From NCBI RefSeq assembly GCF_020520425.1, contig NC_079488.1:89013285-89077284 (forward strand): a DNA stretch of 64,000 nt, given 5' to 3'. The notes beneath the pieces were generated by a model, which searched no databases, was not told where the DNA came from, and worked only from the letters and a program-made list of their open reading frames with translations. Position numbers and translations under genes: made by a program. This DNA comes from Spinacia oleracea. Taxonomy: Eukaryota; Streptophyta; Magnoliopsida; Caryophyllales; Amaranthaceae. Of this stretch, positions 45,901 to 57,720 are shown piece after piece. Position 1 is the first letter of the stretch; each line of letters begins with the position of its first letter.

Positions 45901-48644
45901 CGTTTTTTCTGCCGTACAGGCCTAACATTTCTGTCGGCGTTTAATCGGTGAACCATTATCTCTGGATCGATACCAGGCATCTCATCCGCCGAGAATGCGA
46001 AGATGTCAGCGTGCTCTCTCAGCAAGCTTATGAGGTTGACCTTCATGTCACTCCCCATTTCCGTACCGATCACGACTGTTCTATCCATGTTTCCAGCCTC
46101 CAGCTCGATATTTTCTGTCAGACCATCTGGCATTGGTCTTGGTGCTGATACCGGCCTTTCATCAAAGTGTTCCATGTTTAGGTCGGTTCGACCCCTTTTT
46201 GTGCAGCTCTTTCTTTTTGACAGTTGTTCTTGTCTTGCCGGCTTAGTAGTCAAGTGTATCTCTTGCCTTGCCGGCTCAGTAGTCAAGTTCACTTCTGGGA
46301 CCATTCTTCCCGGTGTTCTCAAAGCAGTCAAGTAACAGGACCTTGCCGCCAACTGACTTCCCCTTATCTTTGCCGGCCTTTCCAGGTTCGACATATATAT
46401 CATTGTCAAGTGATAGGTGGAGACTACCGCCTGCACGTCATGTATGAATGGGCGACCGATGATCACATTGTAGGCCGCTGGCACTTTAATGATTAGGAAA
46501 TCCACCATGAGATCTCGCATTTCGGATCCTTCTCCGATTTTCACCGGCAGCCTTATACTACCCTCTGGGTACACTGTAGATCCTGAGAAACCGATTACTG
46601 GGTAGTTTACCCTTTGAAGTTCGTCCTCTGGTATGTGCAATTGTTTGAAAGCTTCCCAGAAGATGATGTTTGCTGAGCTGCCGCCGTCTACCAGTACTCT
46701 GTTCACATCGGCATTTGCTATATCAATTGTAAGAACTAGTGGGTCATCATGCGGGAAAATGATGCCTCTGCAATCCGATTCCGAGAATGTCATCACTGGT
46801 ATGCTGGGTGGGTTAGGCCACACTCTTGTGTTATGAAAGTTTACCATGTGCCTGTGTTCCTCCAAGCTTCTACTGGCGCCGCTTATTGTCCCTCCGTGGA
46901 CTGGGCCGCCAGAAATTACATACACGGGTGGTTTTTTCCCGCCATCCCTCTGTTCTGCTCTGGCACTGGTTTCCGGCTGTTTTTGCTCGATTCTAGGCGG
47001 CTGATATGGTTGCTCGATTCTAGGGTATTGTTGTTGATTTTGCTGTTGTGGCCGGTATGAATTGGTAGGGTTTCCTCCCACCGAGTTGTTGTTACCATTG
47101 CCCTGCCTTGCCCTATACTGTGAGAAATACCCCTTTCTGACCATATCCTCAATGTTGTCTTTGAAGTCTCTGCAGTCCTCTGTTAGGTGGCCGTGCTCAT
47201 TATGGAAGTCACAGAATTTCTTGACATTCCTTTCCCTACTCTGCATTGGTGGCGGCCTTCTCCAGCCATCCATCTTGTTGTTTATGTTATAAATTGCCGT
47301 CCGCGGTGTGTTCAGCGGAGTGTAGTTATCAAAGAGTCCTCTGGACTCCCTTCTGTCTTGCCGGCTTTTCTGCCCTTGTGGATTGGCATTTCTGTTATTC
47401 TGGTTTCTCTGCCCTGCCCCTTGCTGATTATTGCTCTGATGAAAATTGTTTCCTCCTTTTCCCGTCTGTGGGTTATAGCCTGGATTGAACCCGACATTTC
47501 CGCCGGTTGCCACTACCACATTGGAGATCTTCATCATTTCATCCCCCCTGATGTACTTGTTGGCTTTGTGCAGGACGTCACCCAGATTGGTGTATGACTT
47601 TCGGCTGAGATATTTCTTGAATTCGCACTCTTGCATTCCCCTCATAAGAGCCAGAACGGCAACCTCCTGCTGCAAATTGGGGATAGTGATTGACTCGTTG
47701 TTAAAGCGGGTGAGATAATCCCTTAACGGCTCTCTATCTCTTTGAGCGAACGACATCAACTCTCCCGATGATTTCTTTCTCTTCTGTTTGCTCACAAATC
47801 GTGACAAAAACGACGCCTGCAGCTGTCGGAAGCTGTATATGGAGTGTGCCTCTATGCCCTTATACCAGCTCGCTGCAACTCCTAGGAGTGTGGATGGGAA
47901 CACTTTGCACCACATGGCATCAGAATCAGTGTACAGCATCATGTGCTGTTCGAATGTGGTGCAGTGATCCTCCGGATCTGTCGTCCCATCGTATCTCCCT
48001 GTCGGGATTTTTATCCTTTCCATCCTTTCTTCTAGGATTTCTCGGCACAGGGGAGAATCCTTTGGCTGGATTGTCTGCCGTCTAGCTATCTGTAGAACCG
48101 GCGCTCTTCGTTCGTATTCCGCGATTGGGACTTGCTCTGTTTCAGGCCATTCTGTTTCCGCCGGATCCGAGCGCTTTCTTTTTTCTGGGGTGTTTTCTTG
48201 ATTCAGGGCGGTTAGGAGATCCCTAACAGGTAACTGGGGAACCGTCGACCTGGTCTTTCTTAGACTGCCGACTGACCCTGGCTGCTGCGAGGCTGGTAGC
48301 TCTGACAAAGCGGCCATCACCGCTGACAGTGTTTTCAATTGCTCTCCCGTGAATACTTCCGACAGGGGAGACAGGCGCTCCTGCAGCGTCTGTTCCAGCG
48401 GAGTTTTCGGTTGCTCTCTGGCAGGGCTTTCTATTTCTAACTCATCATCGTCCTCCACTGTAAATTCCCTTTGTGCCGGTATCGAGGTGTTTTTTGTTAT
48501 TGGGCTGATAACTGATTGTGCTTGTGACGGATGGACGGGGTTTAGAAGTGAGGGTTGGAACTTGGAGGTTGTCGCCGGTTGTGGGGTTGTTGCTTTTTCT
48601 TGACTTTTCTTTGATTTTTTACCGTCTTTCTGTGAGAAATCCAT
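42918..48644 (-). pseudogene. Tat/Retand gag-pol polyprotein with two in-frame stops
   Basis: One frame runs from ATG 48644 to a stop at 42918 (1908 codons), interrupted only by stops at 44334-44336 and near 44125. Residues of the first part: gag about 215-370; a knuckle-like CDFHNEHGHLTEDC about 478-491; protease VLVDGGSSANI about 650-660; reverse transcriptase about 900-1130 with YVDD at 1062-1065; Ty3-type RNase H about 1195-1320; a second, archaeal-type RNase H from about 1338 (VSVDGSAAQTGSGAG), cut by the first stop. After the second stop come the integrase zinc-binding region (CEKCQKF) and core (GMDIVGPFPMA, HPQSNGQAEAANK). The LTRs are young, so the stops may have been carried by a copy mobilised in trans. 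Confidence 0.92.
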
Positions 48645-48674
48645 GCTGACTGTTCTACCGTTTCAAGGGATAAG

Positions 48675-48694
48675 GTCCCCTCCTTCTAGCGCCA
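48675..48694 (-). promoter_or_regulatory. primer binding site
   Basis: Two bases after the 5' LTR the element strand reads TGGCGCTAGAAGGAGGGGAC. The TGG start fits pairing with a tRNA CCA end. The exact tRNA was not identified. Confidence 0.6.
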
Positions 48695-48696
48695 AT

Positions 48697-49161
48697 TGTT
48701 CCGGGTGTGGAATGAGAACAGCTGACTGTGGGATACTGGATTCATGTCGAGATTGCCGATTGATATCTGCACAACAGAATGGATTAACTAGCCTCGGGGG
48801 TGGTTCGAGGATCCCCCCTCCGATGCTTAAGTAAGATTACTGAGAGATTAAGAGATGATTAAGAGATGATTAGAGAGTAAGAAAGAAGTGTGTTTAAGTG
48901 TTTGTGTACCTCATAGCAATAAATGAGGTGCTCCTTATATAGACCAATCCAAGGGTACGATCTGGTAGGTCCCTTGTGGTTAGATAGCGACCTGTTGATA
49001 GTGACCCTTGGTTGGTTGTCTTCATGATAATGCCGGTAGGTTGTCTTGCAAATAATGCCGGTAGAGGATATTTACCTAAGATGACCAGATTACCTGCAGG
49101 TTAAGTTTACATACGGGGAGTTCTGCCGGTACCAGGTGGTGCCGGTAGGACACCCCGTACA
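48697..49161 (-). repeat. 5' LTR of the Tat/Retand element
   Basis: The 465-bp LTR drives the element on the minus strand. TATATAAG at 48934-48941 (minus) is the likely TATA box. It differs from the 3' LTR at one position by eye. Confidence 0.92.
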
Positions 49162-49724
49162 GAATCTTGTAATGATTGGGTGTAAGAGTAATGATTGAAT
49201 GTAAGAGAAAGTAATAAAGTAGTAAAGGAAAGTAATAAAGAAATGAAGGAAAGAGAAGATATTTTTAATAAAGTAATAAAAAATCATAAAAGTGGGGTTG
49301 GGTTGGTGAATAAGGAAATGTGAATGAATTAAATAAGGGATGGTGGAGAATTTTATGGTAAAAAGTCATGTCCAAAAATAGAAACGGGAAGAACATATAG
49401 GAACGCCCGAAATAGAAACGGGAAGAACAGAAATGAATGGAGGGAGTATTTAAAAGGATAACCATAGATTATTGGAAGCCGTGTGTCACCATATATTATT
49501 GAAAATCATGTGTCATCTCTCATTTCATTCATTAGTTTATTAGTTTTTTTTATTATTATTATTGTTTCTATGTTTTACAACTTTAACTCCTCTTCCACTT
49601 CATCTTCCTTATTCAACATAAATTACCAATAGTCCAATATACACATTAATCTCTTCCACTTCACCCCCTTTAACATTCAATATTAATTCAACATATATTT
49701 TTTATATTTTTTCAACCTTCAAAT

Positions 49725-50281
49725 TAGGGATGACAAATTCATCAAAGTCCGACGGATATTTGAACAACCCGAACCGCACATATGGTTGAAACCCGATAAA
49801 ACACTGATGTTAAACGGGTGACGCGTGGATCGGGTGATGGGTCGGGTTGGATTCGGGTGGAGCTTCATCCAACCCGTCACCCGATCCATCATTTGATCCA
49901 TCCATCCATCCGTTAAAATTATTAATTTTGTTTACTACAATTACTTAATTATTAATAGAATCATGTATGTATTACCTAATAATTTTTTATTATTAGTTTT
50001 CGGTTATTTTATAATGTAGATGTCAAAATTATAATTCATTGTCCACTATATTAACACATATTACTTTATATTGATTGATATTATGAATAAAGTGGACGAT
50101 ACTTTGAATTACTACCGTTAATCATCCGACCAACCCAATTCATCCGCGGATGCATGATGGATGAGTCGGATGTGGATGGAGGGTAAATGGAGTGACGGTT
50201 GGGTTGGATCATAGATGAAAAGTTGACGGTAGAGGCGGATGAATCTCCACCCGATCCACCTCCGATCCATTGCCACCCCTA
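49725..50281. mobile_element. hAT-type MITE (557 bp)
   Basis: The ends TAGGGATGACAAA and TTGCCACCCCTA are imperfect inverted repeats of the hAT type (TAGGGGTGGCAA). The 8-bp duplication CTTCAAAT flanks it at 49717-49724 and 50282-50289. The interior is rich in CCCGATCC and GGGTCGGG words. Confidence 0.85.
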
Positions 50282-50379
50282 CTTCAAATTACACCTCTAT
50301 TTAATTCATATATTACCAAAAATCACAAGTCATCACTAATTAAAACTTTAAAAGACAGCTGAACAACCATTATACAACC

Positions 50380-50409
50380 GCCCGTTTTATGAACGGGCTC
50401 AAAAGCTAG
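50380..50409 (+). mobile_element. Helitron 3' end
   Basis: The hairpin GCCCGTTTTATGAACGGGC is followed by TCAAAAGCTAG and then T. This is a textbook Helitron terminus. The 5' end was not located; it must lie upstream, so the hAT MITE may be inserted in it. Confidence 0.6.
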
Positions 50410-50790
50410 TTTTGTTAGAAATGGAAACCCGTCACCCGGCCGTATCCAACCGGTTAAAATCGACGACCGATTTTGATCCGTTAATGCATGACCCGAACCC
50501 GAACCTGGCACCCGACTGAAATATAACCGATAACAGAACTGAGTCAACTGACCCGACCAGAAAATAACCGAACCCGATCTAACACCCGACCCGATGTCAA
50601 CCCGAAATTGATTATAACCCAATAAAAGTTGTTATTGATCCGACCCGTGACAACCCGTTACATGATTCGACCTGTTGACAACCCGATTTATCATTGACAT
50701 AACTAAATAGTAATTTAAATCAAGTTAATATTATTTTTCATAAATACTTAATCTAGAATAAGTGGAAAGCGTTAAAACAAATTTAACCTA
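50410..50790. repeat. AACCCGACCCGA-rich non-coding repeat
   Basis: The stretch is dominated by CCGAACCC, ACCCGACC and similar words. Comparable tracts occur near 36455, 52440-52600 and 60340-60660. At 52.4 kb they are part of a MITE, which suggests a common family. Confidence 0.45.
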
Positions 50791-50794
50791 AGTA

Positions 50795-51053
50795 CTCCCT
50801 CCGTTCTTAAATATTAGTCCTGTTTTTACTTTTCAAATCGTTTCAACTCAATATTTAAACGTAAATATCTCCAAATACGTATGTTAGAAAAATATAAAAA
50901 TTTGATATTGTTAAACTACGCATTAAGACGAACAAAATACGATATCACATGAATATGTTTTGAAGTACGTGTTGGAAAGAAATTAGAAGATTCTCTTCAA
51001 TTGTGAATAGTGTCAAGATTCCAAAAGTGACTAACATTCGAGAACAGAGGGAG
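50795..51053. mobile_element. Tc1/mariner-type MITE (259 bp)
   Basis: The ends CTCCCTCCGTTCTTAAATA and CGAGAACAGAGGGAG are inverted, with TA at 50793-50794 and 51054-51055. It is non-coding. Confidence 0.82.
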
Positions 51054-51055
51054 TA

Positions 51056-52207
51056 TCATTATTTAAATAAAACAAACGCTCTTATTTTGTTCCTACAATG
51101 CTTTTGAGTTATTTTTTTGTAATTTGTTATAACCTTTCATTTGGTTAATAATAATAAAAAACAGATGTCTTGTTTTGATCCTACAACTTTTAGTTACATT
51201 GTATTTTATATAAAAAAATTAGTATTTTGATGTTCAAATAAAATAATTTGTATACCCTTACTAAATGTATATATTCTTAAATAATTGTATAATTAGGAGT
51301 ATTAAAAACTCGTCCATCCTAATATTTTTTGCAAAGAAAAACCATTTTAATAGAAGTACGCGGTGTATCACATTTTGTAGAGAATAACGGTACATGTAAA
51401 TATTTTCTATAATTGGAAGGACAAAATGTAACAATCATTTCAACTAAAATAGAATGATAAGCATAATCGAATAAGAATTGCTTTGGGTTTTAAAATGGTT
51501 TATGTACCCATAAATTAAGGAGCTAAGAAGTTATATATAATGTTGAAAATATCGACACCGTTGGTTCCATATATTACATCAAAAGAGGATTTTAAGTTTA
51601 TGTACCAAAAGATATAGCTCACAAGGGATACACATTGGCAAAGCTGTAAGACCAACCATTTATCCAAAGCTTAGATTAGAAGTTAAAGGGCCACTACACA
51701 TTGCACGCAACACACAACATAACAAGTTTAAGTTTAAAAAGTTAAAGTCATTTCTACATCAAAAAAAATCGTTCTTGACAACACCACTTCAAATGAGCAC
51801 AAAAGAGAAGCAGGGCCGCACCTGATGCATAAAAGCAACAATTTAGAAGTTAGAAGAAAAAAAACATAGCAAAAATCCTTCACAGTACAACAAAGGAAAT
51901 AAATAACCAAAGGAGATTATTAGAACAACTTGCACAACAAGCCATTAAACCCCAAATGTAGAAGAAAATCATTTATCCAAAATGCCCTTAGTTAACAAAA
52001 ACATAGGGAAGGTAGCGAGTGAGACCTTCCAGAACACTCTATGGCCTTCAAACAAAAGCTCACTTGGTCACAAGTAACTCAAAACAAGAATTTGAGCAAG
52101 ATAACTGTAACACATGAACAATTAAAAAAAAAAAAAAAGAGAGAAGGAATCAGATAATATAACAACTAAAAAGTCATAAAAATATTGATAATAAGTAAAT
52201 TAACATT
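51056..52207. other. AT-rich spacer
   Basis: No gene is supported. It is low-complexity AT-rich DNA with an A-run near 52122-52138. Confidence 0.45.
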
Positions 52208-52217
52208 ACTTACCACT

Positions 52218-52607
52218 AGACCTGGTTATTGGACATGGTAGTCCAATGGATATAGGGTTAGGGTCAAGTTAATAGGGCTTTTATTGGTCAGGGCTCTTAT
52301 TGGACAGGGCCTTTATTGGACAGGGTCATTATAGGGTCAAACTTATACTACAATTATTTTAAAAATTAAAATAGTAATGATACAAAAAATTACGTGTATA
52401 GCTTCGTATTCACTTGTACTTGCACATGGCTCTTTTGTTTTTCATTTTTCATTGCTCGTTTATTGACCCGCCCACTAATGACCCGCTATTGACCCGCAAC
52501 CCGCTTTTGACCCGTCCATTATCAACCCGTTAAAAATGACCCTTTTAATACCCGACCATCTTTTGACCCGCCCCGACCCTGACCCGACCCGCCCGATAAC
52601 CAGGTCT
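52218..52607. mobile_element. MULE-like MITE with 10-bp target duplication (390 bp)
   Basis: The ends AGACCTGGTTATTGG and CCCGATAACCAGGTCT are inverted repeats. ACTTACCACT occurs at 52208-52217 and 52608-52617. A 9-11-bp duplication points to Mutator-like transposition, although the terminal repeats are short. The interior has GGACAGGG and GACCCGCCC words. Confidence 0.78.
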
Positions 52608-53221
52608 ACTTACCACTAATACCAAAGGAAAGCATCACCTCCATGGCTCAATCACTACCAACTACCAACAACTTTAACTTCTACTAATGTGCTTCCCTAC
52701 AAAAGCCAAAATATACAAGTGAGTTCTTTACTCCAACTTCTAGTAATATTGTTTCAGGTTGTATGTTCGAGAATATTCAAAACTAAAGGGATACTATAAT
52801 GTTACATGAAGAATCTAAGAAAAATATGAACCATTAAAATCATATTAATCCTCTTGTTTTACATCTACCATTAAAATCATATTAGTAAAAGAATATGGAG
52901 ATAAGGAGATACAATAAAAAATCAGGCAGCAAGAGGTAGCTAAAAGTAGCAGAGAAAGACAATAATTTTGAGAGAAGCAGCAGTTGAAAGAGAAAAATAA
53001 ACCATTATGTGAATACAAATATGACGATACACTCTATCCACAATGAACATGTCCCACGACTACAAAGCTCTTGGTCACAAGTAACTCAACAAGAATTTTA
53101 GCAAGATAAATATAACACAGTAACAATTTAAAAAAATTAAAAAAATAAAAGACATAAGGAAATCAGATAATAAAACAACTAAAGTTATAAAAATAATGAT
53201 AAATTTTTATTAATATTACTT

Positions 53222-53404
53222 TTTTTTTTTAATAGGTAAGAAGAAGGGACCCTAACTGAACCAGCACCTAGCACAGGTGAACCAGCCCAGCTCCGCAGGT
53301 CATCGCTTGAGCCACTCCCAAGCATTTCGCAGTTTATGGGGCTCGAACTTGTGACCTCCAAGTCACAATGTGAGTTCCACACCAACTCCACCAACTTATG
53401 TTGG
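53222..53404 (-). mobile_element. tRNA-derived SINE (183 bp) with 17-bp target duplication
   Basis: On the minus strand the element starts ACCAACATAAGTTGGTGG, has a B-box-like AAGTTCGAGCCCC about 60 bp in, and ends in a poly(A) run. The duplication TTTTATTAATATTACTT flanks it (53205-53221, 53405-53421). It inserted beside the hAT transposase pseudogene. Confidence 0.82.
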
Positions 53405-53425
53405 TTTTATTAATATTACTTACCA

Positions 53426-55500
53426 CTAATAATCAGTTGAAGGCTTGGTGTCAAGTTCTCAATTTTCAATCTCTTCTTCATCATAACCATCCAACCAATT
53501 TTTAGAAGTAACCAAATGCTCGAGGTGTTCATCCGAGAGACAACTCCTTAGCTTGGTCAAGATTCAACCACCAATGCTAAACGAAGATTCAGAGGCAATG
53601 GAGGTTATAGGAATGGCGAGTACATCTTTTTCCATTCGAGAGAGGATTGGATAAGAGGCAGATTGGTCTTTCCAATAATTAAAGATATCAAACTCTTCAC
53701 CCGGAAAATTGGAACTCAATGGCAAACTCCAAATAGGCATCAACTTCGGGTGTGGAACTGTCAACTCTACTGGAAGCTACAATTGAAGTGAAATTCTAAA
53801 AAAAAAAACAAATAATATGAGATTCAAAACATAACGATGGTCAAAAGATAGTGTTGGTTAACTAAATAGAAAATAGAGAATAAAATAACCTTGTAGATAT
53901 CGCTGGTCTTAAATGGTCTAGGAGGGGCAAAAAGCAAAATAGATGTTGATATGCTTTGTAATGAAGATGAAGATGAAGAGCACGATGTTGAAGATTTGGC
54001 ATAAAAATTGTACATCTCAATAAATTCAGAAAGCACAAATTGTGTCTTACCATTAGTTGCATCATCAACGTATAGGATAAAGTACAAGTTCTTCACCAAA
54101 TCAATCTTGAAACGAGTGTCAAGAATCACATCAAAAGATAAAATACAGAATAATTGCTAAAATATTTGTCAAACTTATCTTGCATCTTACCAACCATTAT
54201 TCTTATCATTGGATCATCATCAACATGGGCATCGTGTAAAATCTTTACAATACTCATAATATTAGCAAAGTAATAGTTTGAAGTAGGATAATCAGAACCA
54301 GAAAAAAGTTTTGTAATCAGATATGGCTCAAGAAAATCAGACATCGATTGAATATGTTGCCATTCAAGTGGAGAAAGATCAAACTATTAATTATTTTCTC
54401 GTTTGGCAAACATATCTAAAGCTTCTTTGGCTAACAATGCTCTTTGAAGCATTAAAAAGGTAGAATTCCGCCTAGGGGACACATCTTTTTTTAACTTCAA
54501 TTTAAAATCAGAATCAGTAGCCACAACACATTGCTTAAAATATTTTCCGACATTCAGTGAGTGTAATGCACTTCATGCCCTCACGAACCTTCACAATACA
54601 ACCATCAATAACACACAAACCATCTTGTACAATCAAATTCAAGATATGTGCACAACATCTAATATTAAAATATTTACCATCAATTGGAAAAGGAGAACAA
54701 GCTTGCAAATCACACTCCAATTTTACAGCAAACAAATCCATATTAGTAGCATTATCTATTGTGATTGTTAAAACTTTCTTTTCAATACCCCACTCTCGAA
54801 TCAAAGCTTACACAAACTCATAAATCTCATTGTCAGTATGAGAAGATGTGAAATGTTGAAGATTTAATATTTTTAAAACGCAATTTTCAGCTAATGTCTA
54901 CATAATGGGCAGCGAGGACCAAATATTAATTTATGGTACATGCTTGCCATAAATCAGAGGTGACACAAATTCTAGAAGTTGATGCACCTAAAGTATCAAA
55001 CAATTTTTTCTTTAAATCATTATACTCGGACATACAACATTTAGTAATGGTATTTCTACATATAGTTTTCACCTTTGTATTCAAATAATCATGCAACTTC
55101 CTAGTCCTAGGATGTTCAGCCATTTCGAATGGATATCCATGAGCTATTATCGATTGAGTAAACAGTTTCAGATTTTTTTTTTTTAATCAAAACTAGTACC
55201 AGCAAATCCATTTGGATTATTAAATATGTACTTTAAATAAGGAGGACGACTTAGATAATGTCTCTTAGCATTAGAAGTCCCCAACCACTAGCATAAATAA
55301 AGGAGTGTGTTATGCGATACTTACAATGCACCTCAAAACCTCCTACTGATAATGGAGTGAAAATGAAGTTCTCCCATACCGAAGAAGTACGTCTGCCCCT
55401 CTTAGTTAATGTTCCTTTATTAGTAAAAGCACACTTTCGCTTTGTAGATGCAATGTCATTACTGGTAGACATCAACTCATTTACATTGTCACCAATCCCT
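53426..55500 (-). pseudogene. hAT transposase (RICESLEEPER-like), decayed
   Basis: Minus-strand fragments in order: a BED-finger-like start (RRTSSVWENFIFTPLSVGGFE, near 55390), MAEHPRTRKLHDYL with ICVTSDLW, the catalytic region (LTITIDNATNMD, CCAHILNLIVQDGL), MSDFLEPYLITKLFSGSDYP, and the hAT C-terminal dimerisation block (FDIFNYWKDQSASYPILSRM, IPITSIASESSFSIGG) near 53570-53700. These are hAT-Ac features. Many stops and shifts separate the pieces, so it cannot encode an active enzyme. The element's terminal repeats were not identified. Confidence 0.88.
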
Positions 55501-55559
55501 TCAATAAAAAAAAAAGTAACATTTATCACATACATAGAAAACATAAAATAATAAGAAAA

Positions 55560-57720
55560 TTTTAAGAAAATATTTACATTACCTATATTCCGGATGGAAC
55601 TTCTTGATTATCCATCATGGAAAAAATTCTTATCTTCTGTGTTTGTTTCACAGAACAAGAGAAATAAATTATACATACCAAATAAAGATTACAATACCAA
55701 ACTTGTTTCAAATTCAGTTCACGTAGGGACATGTTGTACATCAACCAAAATAATCATGGAATTCCTCATAAAATAGAAACAAAAAGGGAAGCAATTATAA
55801 ATCAACCCTATAATATAAATACTTATTTGCTACTATCTAGGACAGAAGACAGAGGGAATAAAATTATAAGCTAGTATCTCTTATTTGCTCACCTGAAAAC
55901 TTACATAAACTAGGGTGCAATAGTAGTAGGCATTTTAACACAAAATATCAAAATAAATCAAGTTTTTGATGTCTAATGTTTCTAATTTAATTTATTCGCC
56001 TGGAAGTTGTAAGGCCCTTACATCTCCACCATATCAAGTTAATTTCATTGTATCTAAATCCCAACGCAACAAACATCTAGTCTTCATCCTTTTCAGTTGC
56101 TTCACTGTACTAATATGCATATTGCTCAAGTTACATAGCTTGTAATTTTGTTTTGAAAAAATTGATACATATTTATTTATTGAGTTCTTTTACGCGGACA
56201 TGGTTTTAAGATTTGCAGATTTATTATTTGGTTGAATAGTTAGCTTTGGAAGAAGAATAACGATCATATTGCTATAATTACCAATAGTTGCTTCACTGTA
56301 CTCTGACATATAACATCTACTCCTAAAGGTGGATAACTATAGATTACCCAGATCGATTATGAAGATTTTAAAAGCAATAGCACTAAACGTAACAAAAAAA
56401 CAAAAAGGTTAAACATTAGACACAAGAGTCAAGCTGATTATACCACAGAAGACGGAGCAACCTGGAATTCCGCGGGCGATGAGGCTCCAATTTACGGCTC
56501 TGAATTTACGGCTCCAAGAAAATATACCCAAAAAGATAAAAATGTGTTAAATAAAAACAAAAAAAACATCTAAACTATTGTGAAAATGACAGACCTACAA
56601 TCAAAATATTAAAATCATCGAGATCAAGGAATGAAGATGGAGGAATTACCTAAATAAAGAAGAGACCAGTACTACGTAGAGGCGCATCGTGTGAGAGTGG
56701 GAGCCCAACACCTCTTTTTTTGTATGAAAGGAGATGGATGTATCTGCCTTTTTGTATGAATGGAGATGGAGGCAGAGGAAGAGGAAGCCTCTGTTAGGAA
56801 ATGAGAGGCATGTACGATTAGGTCATTAGGGTAAGAAATGCCTCATGCTGAAATGTCTGAGAGAAGGAGTATTTATATCATTAGGGTTTTTTGGGTTGTT
56901 TTGTGTTTTATGGTTGGGCTGTGTGAAATTTTGGCCCAAATGTTTTGATTATTGTGTTTTTTGGCCAATTTATTGTTGATGTTATTATTACTTACATTAA
57001 TTTGTTGTGTTATTATTATTAAAAATATTTTAGGTAAGAAACATATACTTGTATTATATATAATTGAAAAATAAAATAATAATTAACCGAGTATAAAGGA
57101 CATTTACAATATAATTCGTAGTACCTTAGATTGATATTGAGAGTATATATGAAGTTATTGTGTTAGCAATATACGTAGTACTTTGTAATCTTGGATTTAA
57201 AATTTTAAATGTGATTGAGTTTAGTTTGGTTTGATGGTTTGACCTTTCGAGTTGCTTTGTTTAACTAATTATCTAATTCGTTACTTTATATTCAACCAGC
57301 TAAATAGAATTTACTATGTTTTAACCAAAACGTGAGTATAATATATTGTCATTTTAACTTATTTAACTCGCAACTCATAATCATTTGAACTTGTTTAAGT
57401 TAATTAAGTAGTTTATAAGTATTTTAACTAACTAAGCAACTAGTAACTAGCTAAATATTATAATTAGTAATTACAGACGACTACAAAGTCTATAAGAAAC
57501 TACAAATTAGTTAACTGTTGTAAGTCCCCTAAAAATGTAACTAATATAAGTAGCTTATAACTAACTAGTATAGCTACTATTACTAAACTTATAGGCCTGT
57601 AGACGTTAATCATTATAGTGTTATACTGTTGCAGCCTTATACTTTCAACAGTCGAACTACGAATATAATCTAATTGACAGCTTAATAATCTTGATGGTGA
57701 ATATTTCTCACATGGCTTGA
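55560..57720. other. AT-rich spacer, possibly rest of the hAT element
   Basis: No gene is supported. Part may be the 5' non-coding region of the hAT element. Short open frames lack motifs. Confidence 0.35.

Larger units (their letters stand above)
36612..49161 (-). mobile_element. complete Tat/Retand-type Ty3/gypsy retrotransposon (12.55 kb)
   Basis: Two 465-bp LTRs (TGTTCCGGG...CCCGTACA on the plus strand) bound the element, with target duplications GAATC at 36607-36611 and 49162-49166. In element orientation (minus strand) the order is 5' LTR, primer site, gag-pol with two RNase H domains and integrase, a 159-bp tandem array, an extra gene in antisense, an array of short repeats, polypurine tract and 3' LTR. 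A second (archaeal-type) RNase H and an extra ORF near the 3' LTR mark the Tat lineage. Two in-frame stops in pol and a frameshift in the extra gene make this copy defective. The near-identical LTRs show it moved recently. Confidence 0.93.
36548..49446. mobile_element. Tc1/mariner-type MITE split by a retrotransposon
   Basis: The left piece (36548-36611) starts CTCCCTTTGTTCTTTTATG and the right piece (49167-49446) ends GAACAGAAATGAATGGAGGGAG. TA flanks both ends (36546-36547, 49447-49448). About 344 bp belong to the MITE; the rest is the retrotransposon inserted at GAATC. Confidence 0.78.

Noticed and set aside
52250-52330. Telomere-like GGGTTAGGG words
   Set aside because: Only one short match inside a MITE; no array.
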